DNA of 64,000 nucleotides from Gambelia wislizenii (lineage: Eukaryota > Chordata > Lepidosauria > Squamata > Crotaphytidae). Positions 33,131 through 45,112 of this stretch are shown here, in pieces (the first letter of the stretch is position 1; each line of letters begins with the position of its first letter). Under the pieces are notes generated by a model. That model saw only the letters and a program-made list of their open reading frames with translations, was not told the DNA's origin and did no database searches. Made by a program: the position numbers and the translations under genes. The stretch lies in the NCBI GenBank assembly GCA_030847615.1, contig JAUMIR010000001.1, positions 439,696,687 through 439,760,686 on the forward strand, written 5' to 3'.

Positions 33131-33612
33131 AGGTATACACTTGTGTACATTGCCTGGGTTCCCTTGAATGAAATATGCGACAGAAAGATGACAGATTGAT
33201 GGGTTAAATTAAGTTTTTTTTTTTTAAAAAAAGAACCCTGAAAACCCGCTAGAAATAATGAGGTAATGAATGAACAGTTCGGCTTTCTCTCTCCACACAC
33301 ACATACATACACACCCCTTCCCTCCTTGTTGCTCAGTAGTACGCTCTCGTGCAAAGAAAATCAGCTCCACCAAAAGGAAGCCACCTACGGACCCTTTCAG
33401 GTGTGAAGGTGCAACACCTGGAGCCAGGTAAGCAGGAAGAACTGAAGAAGCGAAGGCCCCGTGGCAGAAGACCATCCCCCTTCCCCCAAATAATAATAAT
33501 AGATGTCAACCTGCCTTCCCCCCCCCACCCCGCGCACCAAGAGGGACTGAGACTTAAGCGGCTCCATCTTGCAGCTCCTTCCCCAGACCCGCTTCCTAGC
33601 GCAAGCACTCAC

Positions 33613-33661
33613 AGTCGGTGCTGACGGCCAAGCGGTTCTTCAACGCCTGCTTCCAATCCAT
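33613..33661 (-). CDS. PPP2R3C: PPP2R3C exon 1 (start codon)
   Basis: On the minus strand an ATG at 33661 opens MDWKQALKNRLAVSTD plus one base, ending at a consensus donor gtgagt (33612-33607). The N-terminus MDWK and the following basic stretch match vertebrate PPP2R3C, and the phase (49 nt) joins exon 2 at 20877 to give a Cys codon. The start is within the GC-rich region that also serves PRORP. Intron 1 is about 12.7 kb. PPP2R3C is a B''-family regulatory subunit of PP2A that also binds other phosphatases. Confidence 0.9.
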
Positions 33662-33800
33662 GTTCGGGGATACTGGAGGCCCATTCAACAAGCAGGCCGG
33701 TTTCCCTCAACCGCCGCCGCTAAGAGTAACATCCGGGGAACAGGGCCCTTATCACGTGACCGTTGGCCGCCATCTTAAGTGTAGGGTAAAGAAGACCCGT
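33662..33800. promoter_or_regulatory. Bidirectional promoter of PPP2R3C and PRORP
   Basis: A GC-rich stretch (roughly 33350-34150 is CpG-rich against AT-rich surroundings) lies between the PPP2R3C start and the PRORP side. Visible sites: an acatccgggg ETS-like site near 33729, a tcacgtga E-box at 33752-33759, a gccgccatctt YY1-type site at 33766-33776, and an inverted CCAAT box (attggctg) near 33927. YY1, E-box and ETS sites near the start are common in TATA-less housekeeping promoters. Transcription start sites are inferred, not shown. Confidence 0.7.
33760..33785 (+). other. PRORP: Possible PRORP non-coding first exon end
   Basis: A donor-like g/gtaaag at 33786 follows the YY1 site. PRORP's first coding exon begins only at 37296 with an acceptor, so at least one upstream 5' UTR exon must exist. 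This is one candidate; others (for example gag/gtatat near 33995) are equally possible. Confidence 0.2.
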
Positions 33801-34222
33801 TAAAAGGGAATAGCGGAGGGGAGGGAGGGAATGTGCCCTTAAGTGACATGGCTACTGCCAGTCCTCTACCCTCATCGACTCTTGGAGTGCGCGTGTACAG
33901 GTCAGCTGATGCGGTTGGAGCGCTGTAATTGGCTGAGGATGCTTCGACTGTAATTCAGCCATGGAATGTCCACGGTCTGAAGATAAGTGACTGAGGTATA
34001 TTAACGTTTCCGCCGCCGTATCTCTTTACCTCAGGTTATGTCAGTGCTTGTCTTCAGAGTAGGCAGCTGTAGGATTAGCGGCTGATGGGTGCTACGGTTC
34101 CCAGCATGCCGTGCGGTCCGTTTGCCGGAAGATTTCTTGAACAGTGTGGAAAGTTTAGTTTCTTTTTCGTTATGTTGCGAATGGCGCGTTTTTGCTTTGT
34201 GGTAACAATGTACAGTACAGTA

Positions 34223-34452
34223 CAGCTGTTCCTCCATATCCACGGATTTGTTATCCACGGATTGAAGTATTCAGGGCTTGAAAATATTCTTCAAAAAATA
34301 ATAATCCAAAAAGCAAACCTTGATTTTGCCATCTTATTCAAGGGAAACCATTTTGCTATGCCATTGCATATAATGGAACTTGAGTATTTACGGATTTTGG
34401 TATCCACGGGAGGTCCTGGAGCCAAACCCCAGCAAATATGAAGGGACAACTG
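34223..34452. mobile_element. Tigger-like MITE, intact ends
   Basis: 230 bp, termini cagctgttcctccatatcc and atatgaagggacaactg, with TA on both sides (34221-34222, 34453-34454), the canonical Tc1/mariner-group target duplication. Confidence 0.85.
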
Positions 34453-34501
34453 TATTTGGCTTTTAAATTCATTTTTTAAAAAATTCTCTCTTTCTGTACA
34501 T

Positions 34502-34692
34502 CAGCCTTTCTCAACTTTTTTACCCTGGCGGAACCCTTGAAACAATTTTCAGGTCTCAGAGAACCCCTGCCTAAAAGATTATTATTGTTATTCTTATTGT
34601 TATTATTATTTTCAATCACAATATCTCGAGGAACCCCTAGCAACCTCTTGAGGAACCCTAGGGCTTCAGGGAACCCTGGTTGCGAAACCCTG
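34502..34692. mobile_element. hAT-like MITE
   Basis: Termini cagcctttctcaac and ggttgcgaaaccctg. 8-bp flanks ctgtacat and ctgtatat differ at one base. Internal (att)n-rich stretch. Confidence 0.8.
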
Positions 34693-34700
34693 CTGTATAT

Positions 34701-37295
34701 GGTTAGTGGAAGTTCATAGGAAAGCAGAGAGAAAGGAAGCCTGAGATGATTATTCATATCAGGACCTCTCCCTCCTAGGGCACGTGATTTCAGAGCTAAA
34801 TTTCAGTAGAAATATGCAACTTTTCTTGTGAGAATTAGAGGATGTAGATTCAGTTGCTGTGCATTATGAACTCTGCAGTTATGGAAGAATATATATATGG
34901 AGAGCCCATTCTGGATGCCTTTTTGTTAGGACAAGGAGGCGCAAGTAATAATTTGTTGTACTGTAAAACACAAAGTGTCTCATTCAGACTTGTCATCTCA
35001 TGGTAAGCTTGTGCTCTCCTCTTTTCCACAGGCTGAAAATCTGATGGCCATTGTGTTCTTTGATAGTGTCGTATGATAAAGATTAGTACTCAGAAACTAA
35101 GCTTGTGGACACTGGTGATGCAAGATCAGACATTTCTAAACTGTTGTACTGTACAATACTCTCACAAAGTCGTGCCTATGAAGTGGACAGTGACAGGAGC
35201 TACTTCAGTTTTCAATTACAGTAACTGCTTCCCCCGCCCCCATCAAAACTGGGACAAACTTTGGTTAGTGCAAACTGTGGCTCTTCTAGACATGGCAAAA
35301 TCAGATGATAGTAATTTCTGATTCTGAATTGTTTGAATCAACTGTACTTTACTGCTGTTCCTGCTTTAGGATAAATGGTAAATTGTGGTCAGGTGAAAAC
35401 AGAAAGATCCTTATAATCTCCATGTGACTATGCCACAATAGAGAGCAGGGGCACATGTGAGCCTCATGTTTGTTCCCAGAACACACTAATCTCTGTGTAA
35501 TGTCAGTGAGTCAAGTGTTGTGCTCAAACCCAGCCATAGGATCTACAGCTGAAATAGGATGCTGGAGTACTCAAAAGAAAGACATATTGGGGAAATAAAT
35601 TTTATTATATTAAATGAAAAAGATCTCTTGAGTGAGGTTAGGTTGTATAGTGGCAGCTAATGGAAACAAACTCATTTGTTTATTTATTTAATGTATATGT
35701 CCCTTTCTCCCAGAATGGGAGACTTGTTAGACTTGGGGGAACTAGGTTTGAGGCTGCACTGCCACATTAAATTCACTAAATGATCTTCAGCTATTCATGG
35801 TCTCTCAGACAGACCTACTTCACATAAGTGAAAGTTGGGAGAAGAATCACATACTGTATATCGCTTTGAACTCAGTGGTGGAAATGCAGGGTATAAATGC
35901 AATAAGTAAATAAATATGTTCTATGAAAACCAGTAGAAAAATCTGGCAGACAGATCCCTATAAGACAAAAATGAAATCTGGGATGCACAACTCACTCTGA
36001 CTTTTTGAGCATTAAACATTGTGGGTATTTTAATACCAACTCATGTCTAAAGATGTGAAAGCACTGTCAAGCAAATATAAAATGTGTAGTGTAGAACAAT
36101 ACATACAATCTAATCACATGAGCTACAGCCACATTACAGATAATACAATATACATTGTCTGCTGCAGTGATTCCTTCTTTTTATCAGAATCTCAGAAATT
36201 GCAGCAGTTCATTCCAAATTCAGTTTCGAAGCTTTAAATCACAATAGTTCTAGTGTGACCTAGAAAGAGTGTGCTTAAGGCTGCAGTCCTATAACCTAGG
36301 AGCAAGGAATCATACAAATGTTGAACTGCAAACCTAGCTAGCATAGCAAATGAGGAATACTAGGAGTTGCTGTCCAGCAACATCTGGAGAGTTGATATGA
36401 TTCTGACCTCTCCTTAGGAGTAAGATGCATTGGACTTACTTTTGAGGATGCATGCATAAGATTTTGTGGTAAGAAAGACTGAAATCCATTCACAGCAGTC
36501 TGTATGGTTTGGCTTTTATATGTGTGTCCTTTTGTATTTCAGTAAAAGATTTTCTCAGTTGGCTGACATAGTCTGATGGAATGATTTGGCAAGCTGATGA
36601 TATGTATAGCATATGGGGAAGTGCACGAGAATGGGTCCATGATAATGTATCTGGCACTGGTAGGTCCAGAGACATTGTTGGCAGAACAGATAAAGAGACA
36701 GAACTAGCAATGAGGACTTATCAGGATTGGTTCCTTGATTCGTCAAGGAAGCTTTTAAAACTGAGACAGGCTATTACTCTACAGGCTATTAATCCTGTGA
36801 ATCTTCTCATTTTTCAGGCTTTTTACAGACTTCTCCACAGAAGGTGATTATATGCTTCTGAACAGTGAAGAACAAGAGTTTTGTTTTAGAGAATGAAATA
36901 GGGAAGCTGTAATAGGCATGTGTGCACGGGTGTATTTGATGATGGGTTGGAATAATATATTTTATTTTGTGACACATCGGAGAAGTAGTTAATCATTGTA
37001 TATTTTCTTTTTATGTAGCCTGACCCTTGACTGAAAATCTCACCTCATCCTGCTTATTATTCAAGTGTGAAGATATTCTGAGAATGTTAAAGATGACTTC
37101 ATGTCAAGCCTTCTTTACATTTTGAAATAATAATGAAGACTGTAAGGACTGACTTAGTTTAATGAAACCCATAACCAGTGACCTATCATATCTTTTCTCA
37201 TATTTCTCAGTTTTTGTAAGCTTGTCAATATATCTTTATACTCGATACATTTATCGCTAGGTTTATTACTTCAGGATTTTCTCTTGCAATTTCAG
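34701..37295. other. PRORP intron 1, mostly unrecognised
   Basis: L2-like 3' words at about 35670-35910 (ccctttctcccagaatggga, aaatgcagggtataaatgc). A dispersed-repeat scrap near 36350 (gttgctgtccagcaacatc). No other gene seen. Confidence 0.4.
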
Positions 37296-37307
37296 TTCTT
37301 CAGCATC

Positions 37308-38299
37308 ATGATATTTTCTATCCAGATAAGCAGCTGTGTTTTACAGACATTACTGAAGAACTATCGCATGTTCTATCCTATGCAAATGCCTCAACAATTG
37401 CCTACTGCTTTGGGGTGCTTCATATTTACCACATCATATCAGAGGGCAAAACCAGTGAACCCCAAAGCACTTCATCCAAGCACTGCCAAGTGGAGTTCTA
37501 AAGGAAGAGATGATGATAAAAGGGAGAGGAAATCTGGCAAAGATTACTCTTCTCCTCGTCCTTTTAATCTGTTTGCTGCTGGAGCATCCAAGAAGAGAGC
37601 TGTGTCTCATGAAGCCTTTTCAAATGGAGAGCCTATTATTTCTAGTAAGAAGACAACACTCTCTCCTCCAGAAAAGCCCCTGAGTGCTGAGGAGTGGGAA
37701 AAGCTCATGGGAGAATTTGAGGGAACTAAAAAGTTTGAAGAACTTATGTTTGCACAAATGATTATGCACAATAGTCCTATAGATGTGGCCAAGTCTTTAC
37801 TAGCTGCAGTGGCTAAGCGAGATGGAGATATTGGGTATAGTCTTTTGGTGAAGTACTTGGTTCTGTGTGTTTCTCAGAAGCAGACAAAAGAGATTTATGA
37901 TGTCCATGATATTATGAAAGCTAGGTTTAAGACTTTAGAAACATCAGCATCTAGTCTTCTCATCAAAGGCCTGAGTGATTCACAGCGCTGGAGGGAAGCC
38001 TTGATACTGCTAGAGGAAATGAAAAAAGTCATAATACCTTCAAAGGGAAACTATGGAGACTGCATCAGGGGAGCCCTTGCAAATCAGGAAATAAATCTTG
38101 CATCCAAGCTATTTCATGAAATGCTAGCTAAGGATGTGACACCAAACTTAGATACCATACAGTTTTTCTTTGACACTGGCAAGTGTGTAAACAATGCCCA
38201 TTTAAAAAGTGAACTCATTTACATTCTTAGCTACTTAAGAGATAATCAAGTATATCCTGGAGAAGCTCTTATGCAGAGCATAAAGCAGTGGTTTGAAAG
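37308..38299 (+). CDS. PRORP: PRORP first coding exon (mitochondrial RNase P catalytic subunit)
   Basis: An acceptor ttgcaatttcag ends at 37295. The first ATG of the exon is 37308 (MIFSIQISSCVLQTLLKNYR, a basic, acid-free stretch fitting a mitochondrial targeting peptide). An open frame of 330 codons plus 2 nt runs to the donor gtgagt at 38300. Residues about 115-330 are the pentatricopeptide-repeat region: SIDVAKSLL-like IDVAKSLLAAVAKRD, YSLLVKYLVLCVSQKQTKEI, SSLLIKGLSDSQRWREAL and YGDCIRGALANQEINLASKL. It ends YPGEALMQSIKQWFE. PRORP cleaves 5' leaders from mitochondrial pre-tRNAs, together with TRMT10C and HSD17B10. The assignment rests on collinear resemblance to vertebrate PRORP across four exons. 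Confidence 0.95.
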
Positions 38300-38498
38300 G
38301 TGAGTTAGTTATTGGTGGTTTTCATCTAGCCAGACTCTTGTATGAAGACTGTTTAAAATCATACAGACTTCAATTTCTGATCATTATAAGCAACCTATTA
38401 ACTTCTAGCATCATTTTTGTTGGCTGGGAATATATATGGCTTCTCTGAGATCTCTGCAGTTTGGGTCTTTGTACCTGGTGTAGGTTATAGCAAATTCT

Positions 38499-38733
38499 GG
38501 GATTTGTTGTGTGCCTTCAAGCCGTCTCCAACTTCTCATGACCCTAAGGCAATTCTGTAGCAGGGTTTTCTTTTCAAGATTTGTTCAGAGGGGGTTTGTC
38601 TTTGCCTTCCTCTGAAGCTGAGAGAGTGTGATTTGCCCCAGGTCATCCAGTGGGTTTCCATGGCCAAGCAAAGATCTGAACTCAGTCATAGTCCAATGCT
38701 CAAACAGTTACACCACACTGGCTCTCCAGTTAT
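38499..38733 (-). repeat. tRNA-derived SINE in PRORP intron
   Basis: Plus strand starts ttgttgtgtgccttcaagcc and ends with agttacaccacactggctct, the complement of the tRNA head; middle tctgaagctgagagagtgtg. 200 bp after the exon donor at 38300. Confidence 0.8.
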
Positions 38734-39168
38734 AGAATATGGTCACAATACTTTTTTGTGAAGGGAGACTTCCTGGGAGATATGAATAAAACACCTTTAG
38801 CAAGAGAGAGGAACTTCTTTCTGACTCAAAGTGTATATGTGTTTTGAAGGGAGTTTGTATATGTACTGTATATGTATAGGCATAATTGGACCTAGGAATC
38901 TGAGATCACTCACATAATAATAAACAGTGCAATGAAACAGACAGATGGCCTCCAACATTCTGCTTCTTTTGCCACTCTCTTGTGCATAGTAACAATTCCT
39001 GTTGGAGATGGTCACTGGAGATATTTTAAAATCTTTTTGGTGTAACTTGTTGATAACACCTGCACAAAATAAATTAGTTCAGGACATATTTCAACATGCC
39101 TACCTGTTTTAAAAGAAGTCCATGTCAAATGTGCTTATAAATGAAATTACATATTTGAGCCTATACAT

Positions 39169-39275
39169 CAGGGGTGCAAAATGTACAGCCCTCCAGAAGA
39201 TTGTTGGACTGTAATTTCCCATGTTCTTCACCATTGGCTATACTGCCTGGAGCTGCTGGGAGGTACTATTCAAGA
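39169..39275. repeat. Partial palindromic MITE (hAT-like)
   Basis: caggggtgcaaaatgtacag then ccctccagaagattgttgga and tgtaatttcccatg: the left half of a common fold-back repeat; a fuller copy is at 42260-42394. Confidence 0.45.
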
Positions 39276-39472
39276 ATGTTTGAAAGGTTGCATAATTTAC
39301 ACTCCTCCTCTACATGCTTGTTTAGAAGTAAGGCCCATGATATTGAAAATGCCTTACTTACAGGAAGGTGTGTATAGGATGGTAGCCTTCATTTTGATCT
39401 AATGAGAGGTGGTGTGTCTTTTGGCCATTATTAAATTAATTTGTTTCCTAACTTTTGTGCAATCTTTTGTAG

Positions 39473-39520
39473 CATTCCAGGAGAAGACTGGAAGGGAAAT
39501 TTAACTACTGTGAAAAATAG
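39473..39520 (+). CDS. PRORP: PRORP second visible coding exon
   Basis: Acceptor cttttgtag ends at 39472, then 48 bp reading (S)IPGEDWKGNLTTVKN, then donor gtaaag at 39521. Frame joins exon ...WFE-AG to C-ATT giving Ser. It covers the linker between the PPR array and the central zinc-binding domain. The phase (starts after 2 nt, ends with 2 nt) is consistent on both sides. Confidence 0.9.
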   Translation, partial: HSRRRLEGKFNYCEK

Positions 39521-40363
39521 GTAAAGTTATGTCTTAATTTCAAGCTATATTTAATGTTTGGTTGTTATGTTTTAGATTTTTCTGATAAGTTATGCACAGG
39601 CATATTAAATTGTTGAAGCTCAACTGACTATTTCAACAGATCAGTGCTTTACATGTCATCTTTTCAGTGTTTCTAGCTTTTACGGAAGGCAGTCAGCTAC
39701 CAGATAAAATGAGTTCACTCTGACATGGCTAAAAAGAAGACTGGAAGCTTTCACTTCCATTTTAAATTACAGTTTAGCATTGTGTCTGAATCTGGAGAAA
39801 CTGGCTAATCTTAATTATGATTTACTGGTAAACAGCAGCTTGAGATGATCAGTTATAAAGCTGGTGTATTTCAATAAACCATAGTTAAGACTGACTACAG
39901 TCTACATTTTGAAGCTGAACTGCAGTTTCTTGGAAGCCAGAACTCCCATTCTCATGCCCATGCTGGAGGAAGAAACATAGAAGCTGAAGCTTGCTGTGAC
40001 TCATTTAGATCAAAACCATACTTCCTTGCTATCTTCAAATGAGGCCAGTGGAACTCCTGACATTATACTGAAAGATTATGAACTAGAGATTTGTAAACGC
40101 ACCTGTTAACTTTGCCTCTTTGGAATCCATTTTTATAAATAAGTACACAAAAATTGTTAGCATGAAGTGTTATTGTCTGCTATCCTACCAAGAGATTACT
40201 AACCTATATTTCCAGGTTAACAAAGGAGACATTCGCCTGCATGGTTACTAGACTCTTGGTTGAATGAGGCTGCTTCTCCTTAGGAAGAATAAACTTTTAA
40301 CATGCTGCTGTTTTATAAATTAATAATGATGAAGCCATTGTGTGATTTTTATTGGTATGGCAG

Positions 40364-40496
40364 TGGACAGTGCCCATCTTGTGAACAGTTCTTGGAAAAT
40401 ATTAACCTGACTGCAGAAGAATATGGCATTCTCAAAGAAAAAATAATAAAGGATGTTATACAAGGAACTGACACATTTCGAAAAACAACTCCCCAG
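40364..40496 (+). CDS. PRORP: PRORP third visible coding exon (zinc site CxxC)
   Basis: Acceptor tggtatggcag ends at 40363; 133 bp read SGQCPSCEQFLENINLT, AEEYGILKEKIIKDVIQG and FRKTTPQ; donor gtgagt at 40497. The C-P-S-C pair is one half of the structural zinc site of the central domain; in the family the other two ligands lie near the C-terminus, outside this window. Ends in phase 0. Confidence 0.93.
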
Positions 40497-40879
40497 GTGA
40501 GTTGCAAAGAGATCACTATTTAATATCTGTCTGTAACACTGTAATATTACCATCACTTTGACAGATCATCTTGTGTTTAAAATGTTTGCTCATGTGTCTT
40601 TGGGTCATATAGCTGAATGTTGCCACATTCCACCCTTTGAGGGCATAGCAAGCCAAACCAAAAGTATCATCAAAATTTATTTCTATGTTTACTATAGAAT
40701 GAAGAGAGTTCTGCATTATGCTTGTATATGAAATCTTGTCAAGCAACTGACTGATGATTTTTAAGCAGACATGTCAGATAAGCTTTTGATACTAATTTCT
40801 TTGGTTTGTTTTTCTCTGACATTCAATAAAACTTCTGAAAAGTTTTTGCAGATGATAAAGAGTGGATTTCTACCAAGGT

Positions 40880-42117
40880 TTGATAACACCCAGCCCCATA
40901 ACTCTGAATAATCTCACCCAGCGGCTTCATATAGATGTTAAACAGCATCGGGGACAGGATGGCGCCCTGCTGTTAACATCTATATGAAGCCGCTGGGTGA
41001 GATTATTCAGAGTTATGCGGCTGGGTGTTATCAGTACGCGGATGACACCCAGATCTATTTCTCCTTGTCCCGATCGTCGGCTTCAAATTCGTTGGCGTCT
41101 CTCCTCTTAATGATTGTCTTAAAGCAGTAATGGGCTGGATGAGGAAAAACAGATTGAGATTAAATCCAGACAAAACGGAGGTGCTCACGGTAGCAGCCCC
41201 AAACCAGGAGTTGGGTTGCAACCTCCAGTCCTGGACAGGGTCACGCTCTCCGTTAAGGACTGTGTTCGCAGTCTGGGGGTGCTCCTTGATTCATTGCTTC
41301 AGATGACTAGTCAGGTGAATGCGACGGTCAGGAGCGCCTGTTATCAGCCTCGGCTGATATGCCAGCTGCGTCCTTTCCTCGAAGTAAGGGACCTCGAGAC
41401 TGTGGTGCACGTGCTGGTAACTTCTCGTCTAGATTTCTGCAATGCACTCTACATGGGGCTACCCTCATGCTTGGTCCGGAAACTTCAGTTAGTACAAAAT
41501 ATGGCAGCCAGAGTGGTCTCGGGAACATCTCGGAGAGACCATATAACTCCAGTATTAAAACCTCTCCACTGACTGCCTATCAGTTTCCGGGCCCAGTATA
41601 AAGTGTTTGGTTATTACCTTTAAAGCCCTAAATGGCTTGGGTCCAACTTATCTCCGGAACTGCCTCCTCCCATACAATCCTCCCCGCGCACTCTGGTCTT
41701 CTGGGAGGAATTTGCTTCAGCCACAAAAATCTAGGCTGTCTGCAACCTCCCAGAGGGCCTTTTTGGTAATCGCCCCCAAATTGTGGAATGACCTGCCATC
41801 AGATGACAAGTCTGAGTAGCTTTTAAAAAGCACTAAAGATGGATCTCTTTTGGGAGGCCTTTCCTAATTAGATCCTGGCCTCAGGGGCTTCTGGCCTCTT
41901 TTAGTCTGTTGGCTATTTATTGTATTTATTGTTTTTAAATGTGATTTTAGATTAGTTGCTTTTAATTTCTATTTGTTTAATATCTTTTTATGGGGGAGGG
42001 TGGGGGTGGGTGGTGTTTTGGGATTTTTATCTGTATTGTATTTTAATTTTTGTAAGCTGCCCCGATTGTTTTAACAGAGGGGTGGGGCATAGATAAATAT
42101 CATTATTATTATTATTA
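40880..42117 (+). mobile_element. L2 LINE, 5'-truncated, with inverted 5' segment
   Basis: 40971-42117 is plus-strand L2 from the RT block LTICMKPL-equivalent (aacatctatatgaagccgctg) through the (att)n tail at 42097-42117. Coding is broken by frameshifts (frames at 41216-41572 and 41607-41819). Directly upstream, about 40880-40970 is the same L2 region in reverse. High similarity to 16200-17372 shows the same subfamily. Confidence 0.85.
40882..41032. repeat. Inverted repeat at the L2 inversion junction
   Basis: Arms 40882-40943 and 40971-41032 (gataacaccc... and ...gggtgttatc), 62 bp with one mismatch and one indel, spacer 27 bp. Confidence 0.85.
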
Positions 42118-42259
42118 CCACACAGTTCCATATTGTCGGTAATAACTTGGCAGTTACACATACATTTGTCTACTTGGTATTTTACAGTTTAACACCAAAG
42201 GTTGTGAATTCAAAACATCCTGAGATACAGTGGGACAACATATCCATTGATGACATTAT

Positions 42260-42394
42260 CAGGGGTGGGCAAAATAGTAGTTCTCCAGATGTTGGATCAT
42301 AAGTCTTGTCAACCCCACTATTGGCAGTAGTGAAAAGTACTTATTGAAACTGAAGTTTAGCAACATCTGGAAGGGCATGGGGTGCACATCCCTG
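42260..42394. mobile_element. Palindromic MITE (hAT-like)
   Basis: Ends caggggtgggcaaaat and ggggtgcacatccctg; inner ctccagatgttgga and agcaacatctggaag also pair. No clear target duplication. Confidence 0.55.
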
Positions 42395-42399
42395 TGTTA

Positions 42400-42878
42400 A
42401 ATGAAAAGAGCTTTAGGATTTAGAAATTCACATTGTATTATTTGCTTTCTTGGAATGGAAAGAAAAGCACCACTAGATGGTGCTGATGCTGCAGCTTTCA
42501 TATGTTAAGGACATAAAGTACTATCTGCATTAGAAATTGGAGATTATACTGTATTTTAGTATTTCCTCAGTACCAAACTATAGCTGTTGCAGTTTAATCA
42601 TTGGATTAGATCATTTTTAATCAGAATCACAGGACTCAACATCATTTAGAAACTAATATATAATGGACTGACTACTTTAAAAAATTGGAATATATCTAAT
42701 AATGTGGTGAAATGTGCTTGGGTTTCTCATATATGACCCGAACGATAAATGTATTTTTAATGCGTGTTTTTAACTTAATATGGTTTTAATATGTGAACTT
42801 TTCTGTGGTGTTAGTTGTATTTTTATTCAATCTTACTGTGAGCCACCTTGACTCCTAGTTGTGGGAGAAAGGTAGGAT
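42400..42878. other. No gene; L2-like scrap at end
   Basis: Intronic. An L2-like 3' scrap near 42820-42876 (gagccaccttgactcc, gggagaaaggtagg). Confidence 0.35.
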
Positions 42879-43086
42879 GTGTATGTGCCTTTAAGTAGCC
42901 TGTCAACTTACATCAACCCCATGCATTTCTTGGGTTTTTTAAGGAAAGGAATACTCAGAGCTGGTTTTGCCAGTTTCTTTCTCTGAAATCTAGCCTACAG
43001 CACCTGATATTTATTAATGGTCTTCTATCCACGTATTAACCAAGGCCGGCCTTAGTGTCCCAGATTAGACGGGATCTGGTGCCTTC
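42879..43086 (-). repeat. 5S-rRNA-derived SINE
   Basis: Complement of the 5S head (cagattagacgggatctggt, gtattaaccaaggcc) and shared body (tactcagagctggttttgcc). Confidence 0.75.
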
Positions 43087-44354
43087 AGGGTACTTCGGCC
43101 AAAATGAAAGGTAGGGTAATAATGCAATAAATAGGTAATATAAACCCAGCTATTCTGGTGTGTAGGTGTGGACATACTTCTGGTTTCTTGAATATTCTTG
43201 GCTTTATGCTTGAACCCCAAGATCTAGCAACTGGAACGTAATGCAAAAGACATACGCTTAGAATTGAGCAATTCTGAAAATTCTCAGATAAATTATGACA
43301 TTTATGGGGGGATAGGTCCTCCCACTGGCTGTTAACTTCATTGACTAAGTGGAACCTTCATCTTTGGGGCAGTATACTTTTGAATGCTATTTGCTAGGGG
43401 AAAACAGTGAGCAAAACCAAGGATATCCTCCTTATAGGTTTCCCAGAGGCATCTAACTGGCCACTGTTAAAAATGACATGCTGAGCTAGGTTGACTTTTA
43501 GTCTGATTCAGCATAATTACTTTTGCGGATTACAAATCAGTAATAGAAAACATGCTTTGCATCCAAAAAGTACCAGGTTAACACCCTGACATCTCTTGGT
43601 AGGACTATAAAATAATCCTGTCTCACACCTTAGAAAGTTGCTCTCAGTCAGCATTAACAAAACTGGGCTAGATGGACCAGTGAATTGTCTCAGGATAAGG
43701 CAGGTTCCTGTGTCTATAATTTAGCTGTCCACTAGGTTTTGAATAATCTCTTGGGTCATTGTCTAGATGATCCTATGAATTGAATTAAAATGATTGCTCA
43801 TGGTTGGGAAAGTTTGGCTATTTTAAACATAACAAGGGCTTTTCCAGAAGGAACTTATAGTGGGAACAGCTCAGCCTTGATAACAGAATAGTTATATTTT
43901 GGCAAGCTTTGGATGTTGAGAGAGAGTCCACATCCAGCTAATAATACGGTAGCTTTTGCAGCTACTGTATGTGAAGGAAATCAGATATAAATTAAATTAT
44001 CAAATCTTCCTTTCAGTTGATATGGAATTATATTTTTTTTCTTATTTTAAAAAATAGTTTAGCATATGTCTTGCACAGAATTAATTGTATTTATACACTT
44101 GCAAGTACTCAAATTGGGCAATTGCGTAGTAGCTAGAAAGGCAACAATCACAGGTGCAAGGGTGCTGTAGCAATGTTCCTTTATGATATTGTTATTTTTT
44201 TTTAATAGGAACACCTGTATTTATTTTTTAGGACTACAAGGAAGACTACCAGAGTCCTTTCTTTTCTTTAATAAAGAGATATTTCTGGTTGATAGATCTA
44301 AGCAGATATAAATCGTGTATAGTCACAGAGGATACTTCCGTAGGCTATTCAGAT
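43087..44354. other. No gene recognised
   Basis: A dispersed-repeat scrap at about 43660-43720 (gggctagatggaccagtg, aggataaggcaggttcc) resembles common squamate repeats. Otherwise nothing. Confidence 0.35.
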
Positions 44355-44893
44355 ATCTCTCTGACTTTTTTTCACAAACGAAGATTCAGGAAGGACTCAT
44401 CCTGTGCTTTCTGCAAGCACGCTGATGACTGAAAAGGCCAATCCGAGATAAACAAGTCCAGTTGCAGAAAGCACAGCAGAAGGTCTCCTTTGATGATGTT
44501 TCTGGGTTGTGATTCTTTCTGCGTTGTCGTTTCTCTTCAAGACTTGTTCGGCGTGAGTTCTCAAATAAGGCTGCAGCATTGTGGATAGTGCATCTCCATG
44601 CCTCCCGATGTGAGGCCAGGGCGGACCATTGTTGGTGATCAATTTGGCCAAGCCTGAGATGTTGTTTCAGGGAATCCTTGTATTGCTTTTTTGGAGCGCC
44701 CCTCTTACGCTGACCCGTGGCGAGTTCACTGTAGAGTACTATTTTTGGGAGGCGATGGTCCTCCATTCTAGAAACGTGCCCTGCTCAGCACAGCTGTGTT
44801 CTCAATATCATGGCCTCAATGCTGGTGATCCCTGCTTGCTCAAGGACAGCAACATTCGTCATATAGTCAGTCCAGTGTATATTTAGGATTGTA
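44355..44893 (-). mobile_element. LINE (RTE-like, C2H2-tailed) 3' fragment
   Basis: The minus strand reads ATGQRKRGAPKKQYKDSLKQ, WSALASHREAWRCTIHNAAA and CAFCNWTCLSRIGLFSHQRA. 5' truncated. Same family and strand as 61246-62949. Confidence 0.8.
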
Positions 44894-45112
44894 CATATAG
44901 AATTTTGCAGCTCATGTTAAAAATGCAACTTTTTGTTTTTCCTGGCATTAAGAGTGGAAGAGTATAACTTTAAAGGAAGTGATTAAACTTTTGTGTTTCA
45001 AAGAAGAGTCAGTGTAAAAGCCTAGAATGCTTTTAAATGCCCCTTAGCATTACTCCTACATCAAATGGAACTGTTCTTGTATTTAAAGAAACAACAACTG
45101 TAAAATTCTGTT

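Noticed and set aside
33333..33624. Overlapping ORFs on both strands near the promoter
   Set aside because: GC-rich promoter and intron sequence; the real start codon here is PPP2R3C at 33661 with matching exon 2.
37284..37307. PRORP reading frame extended upstream of 37308
   Set aside because: The frame starts at a TTG and crosses the intron acceptor at 37295; the first ATG inside the exon fits better.
41216..41819. Independent coding genes
   Set aside because: They are frame-shifted pieces of the L2 RT C-terminus, nearly identical to 16460-17080.
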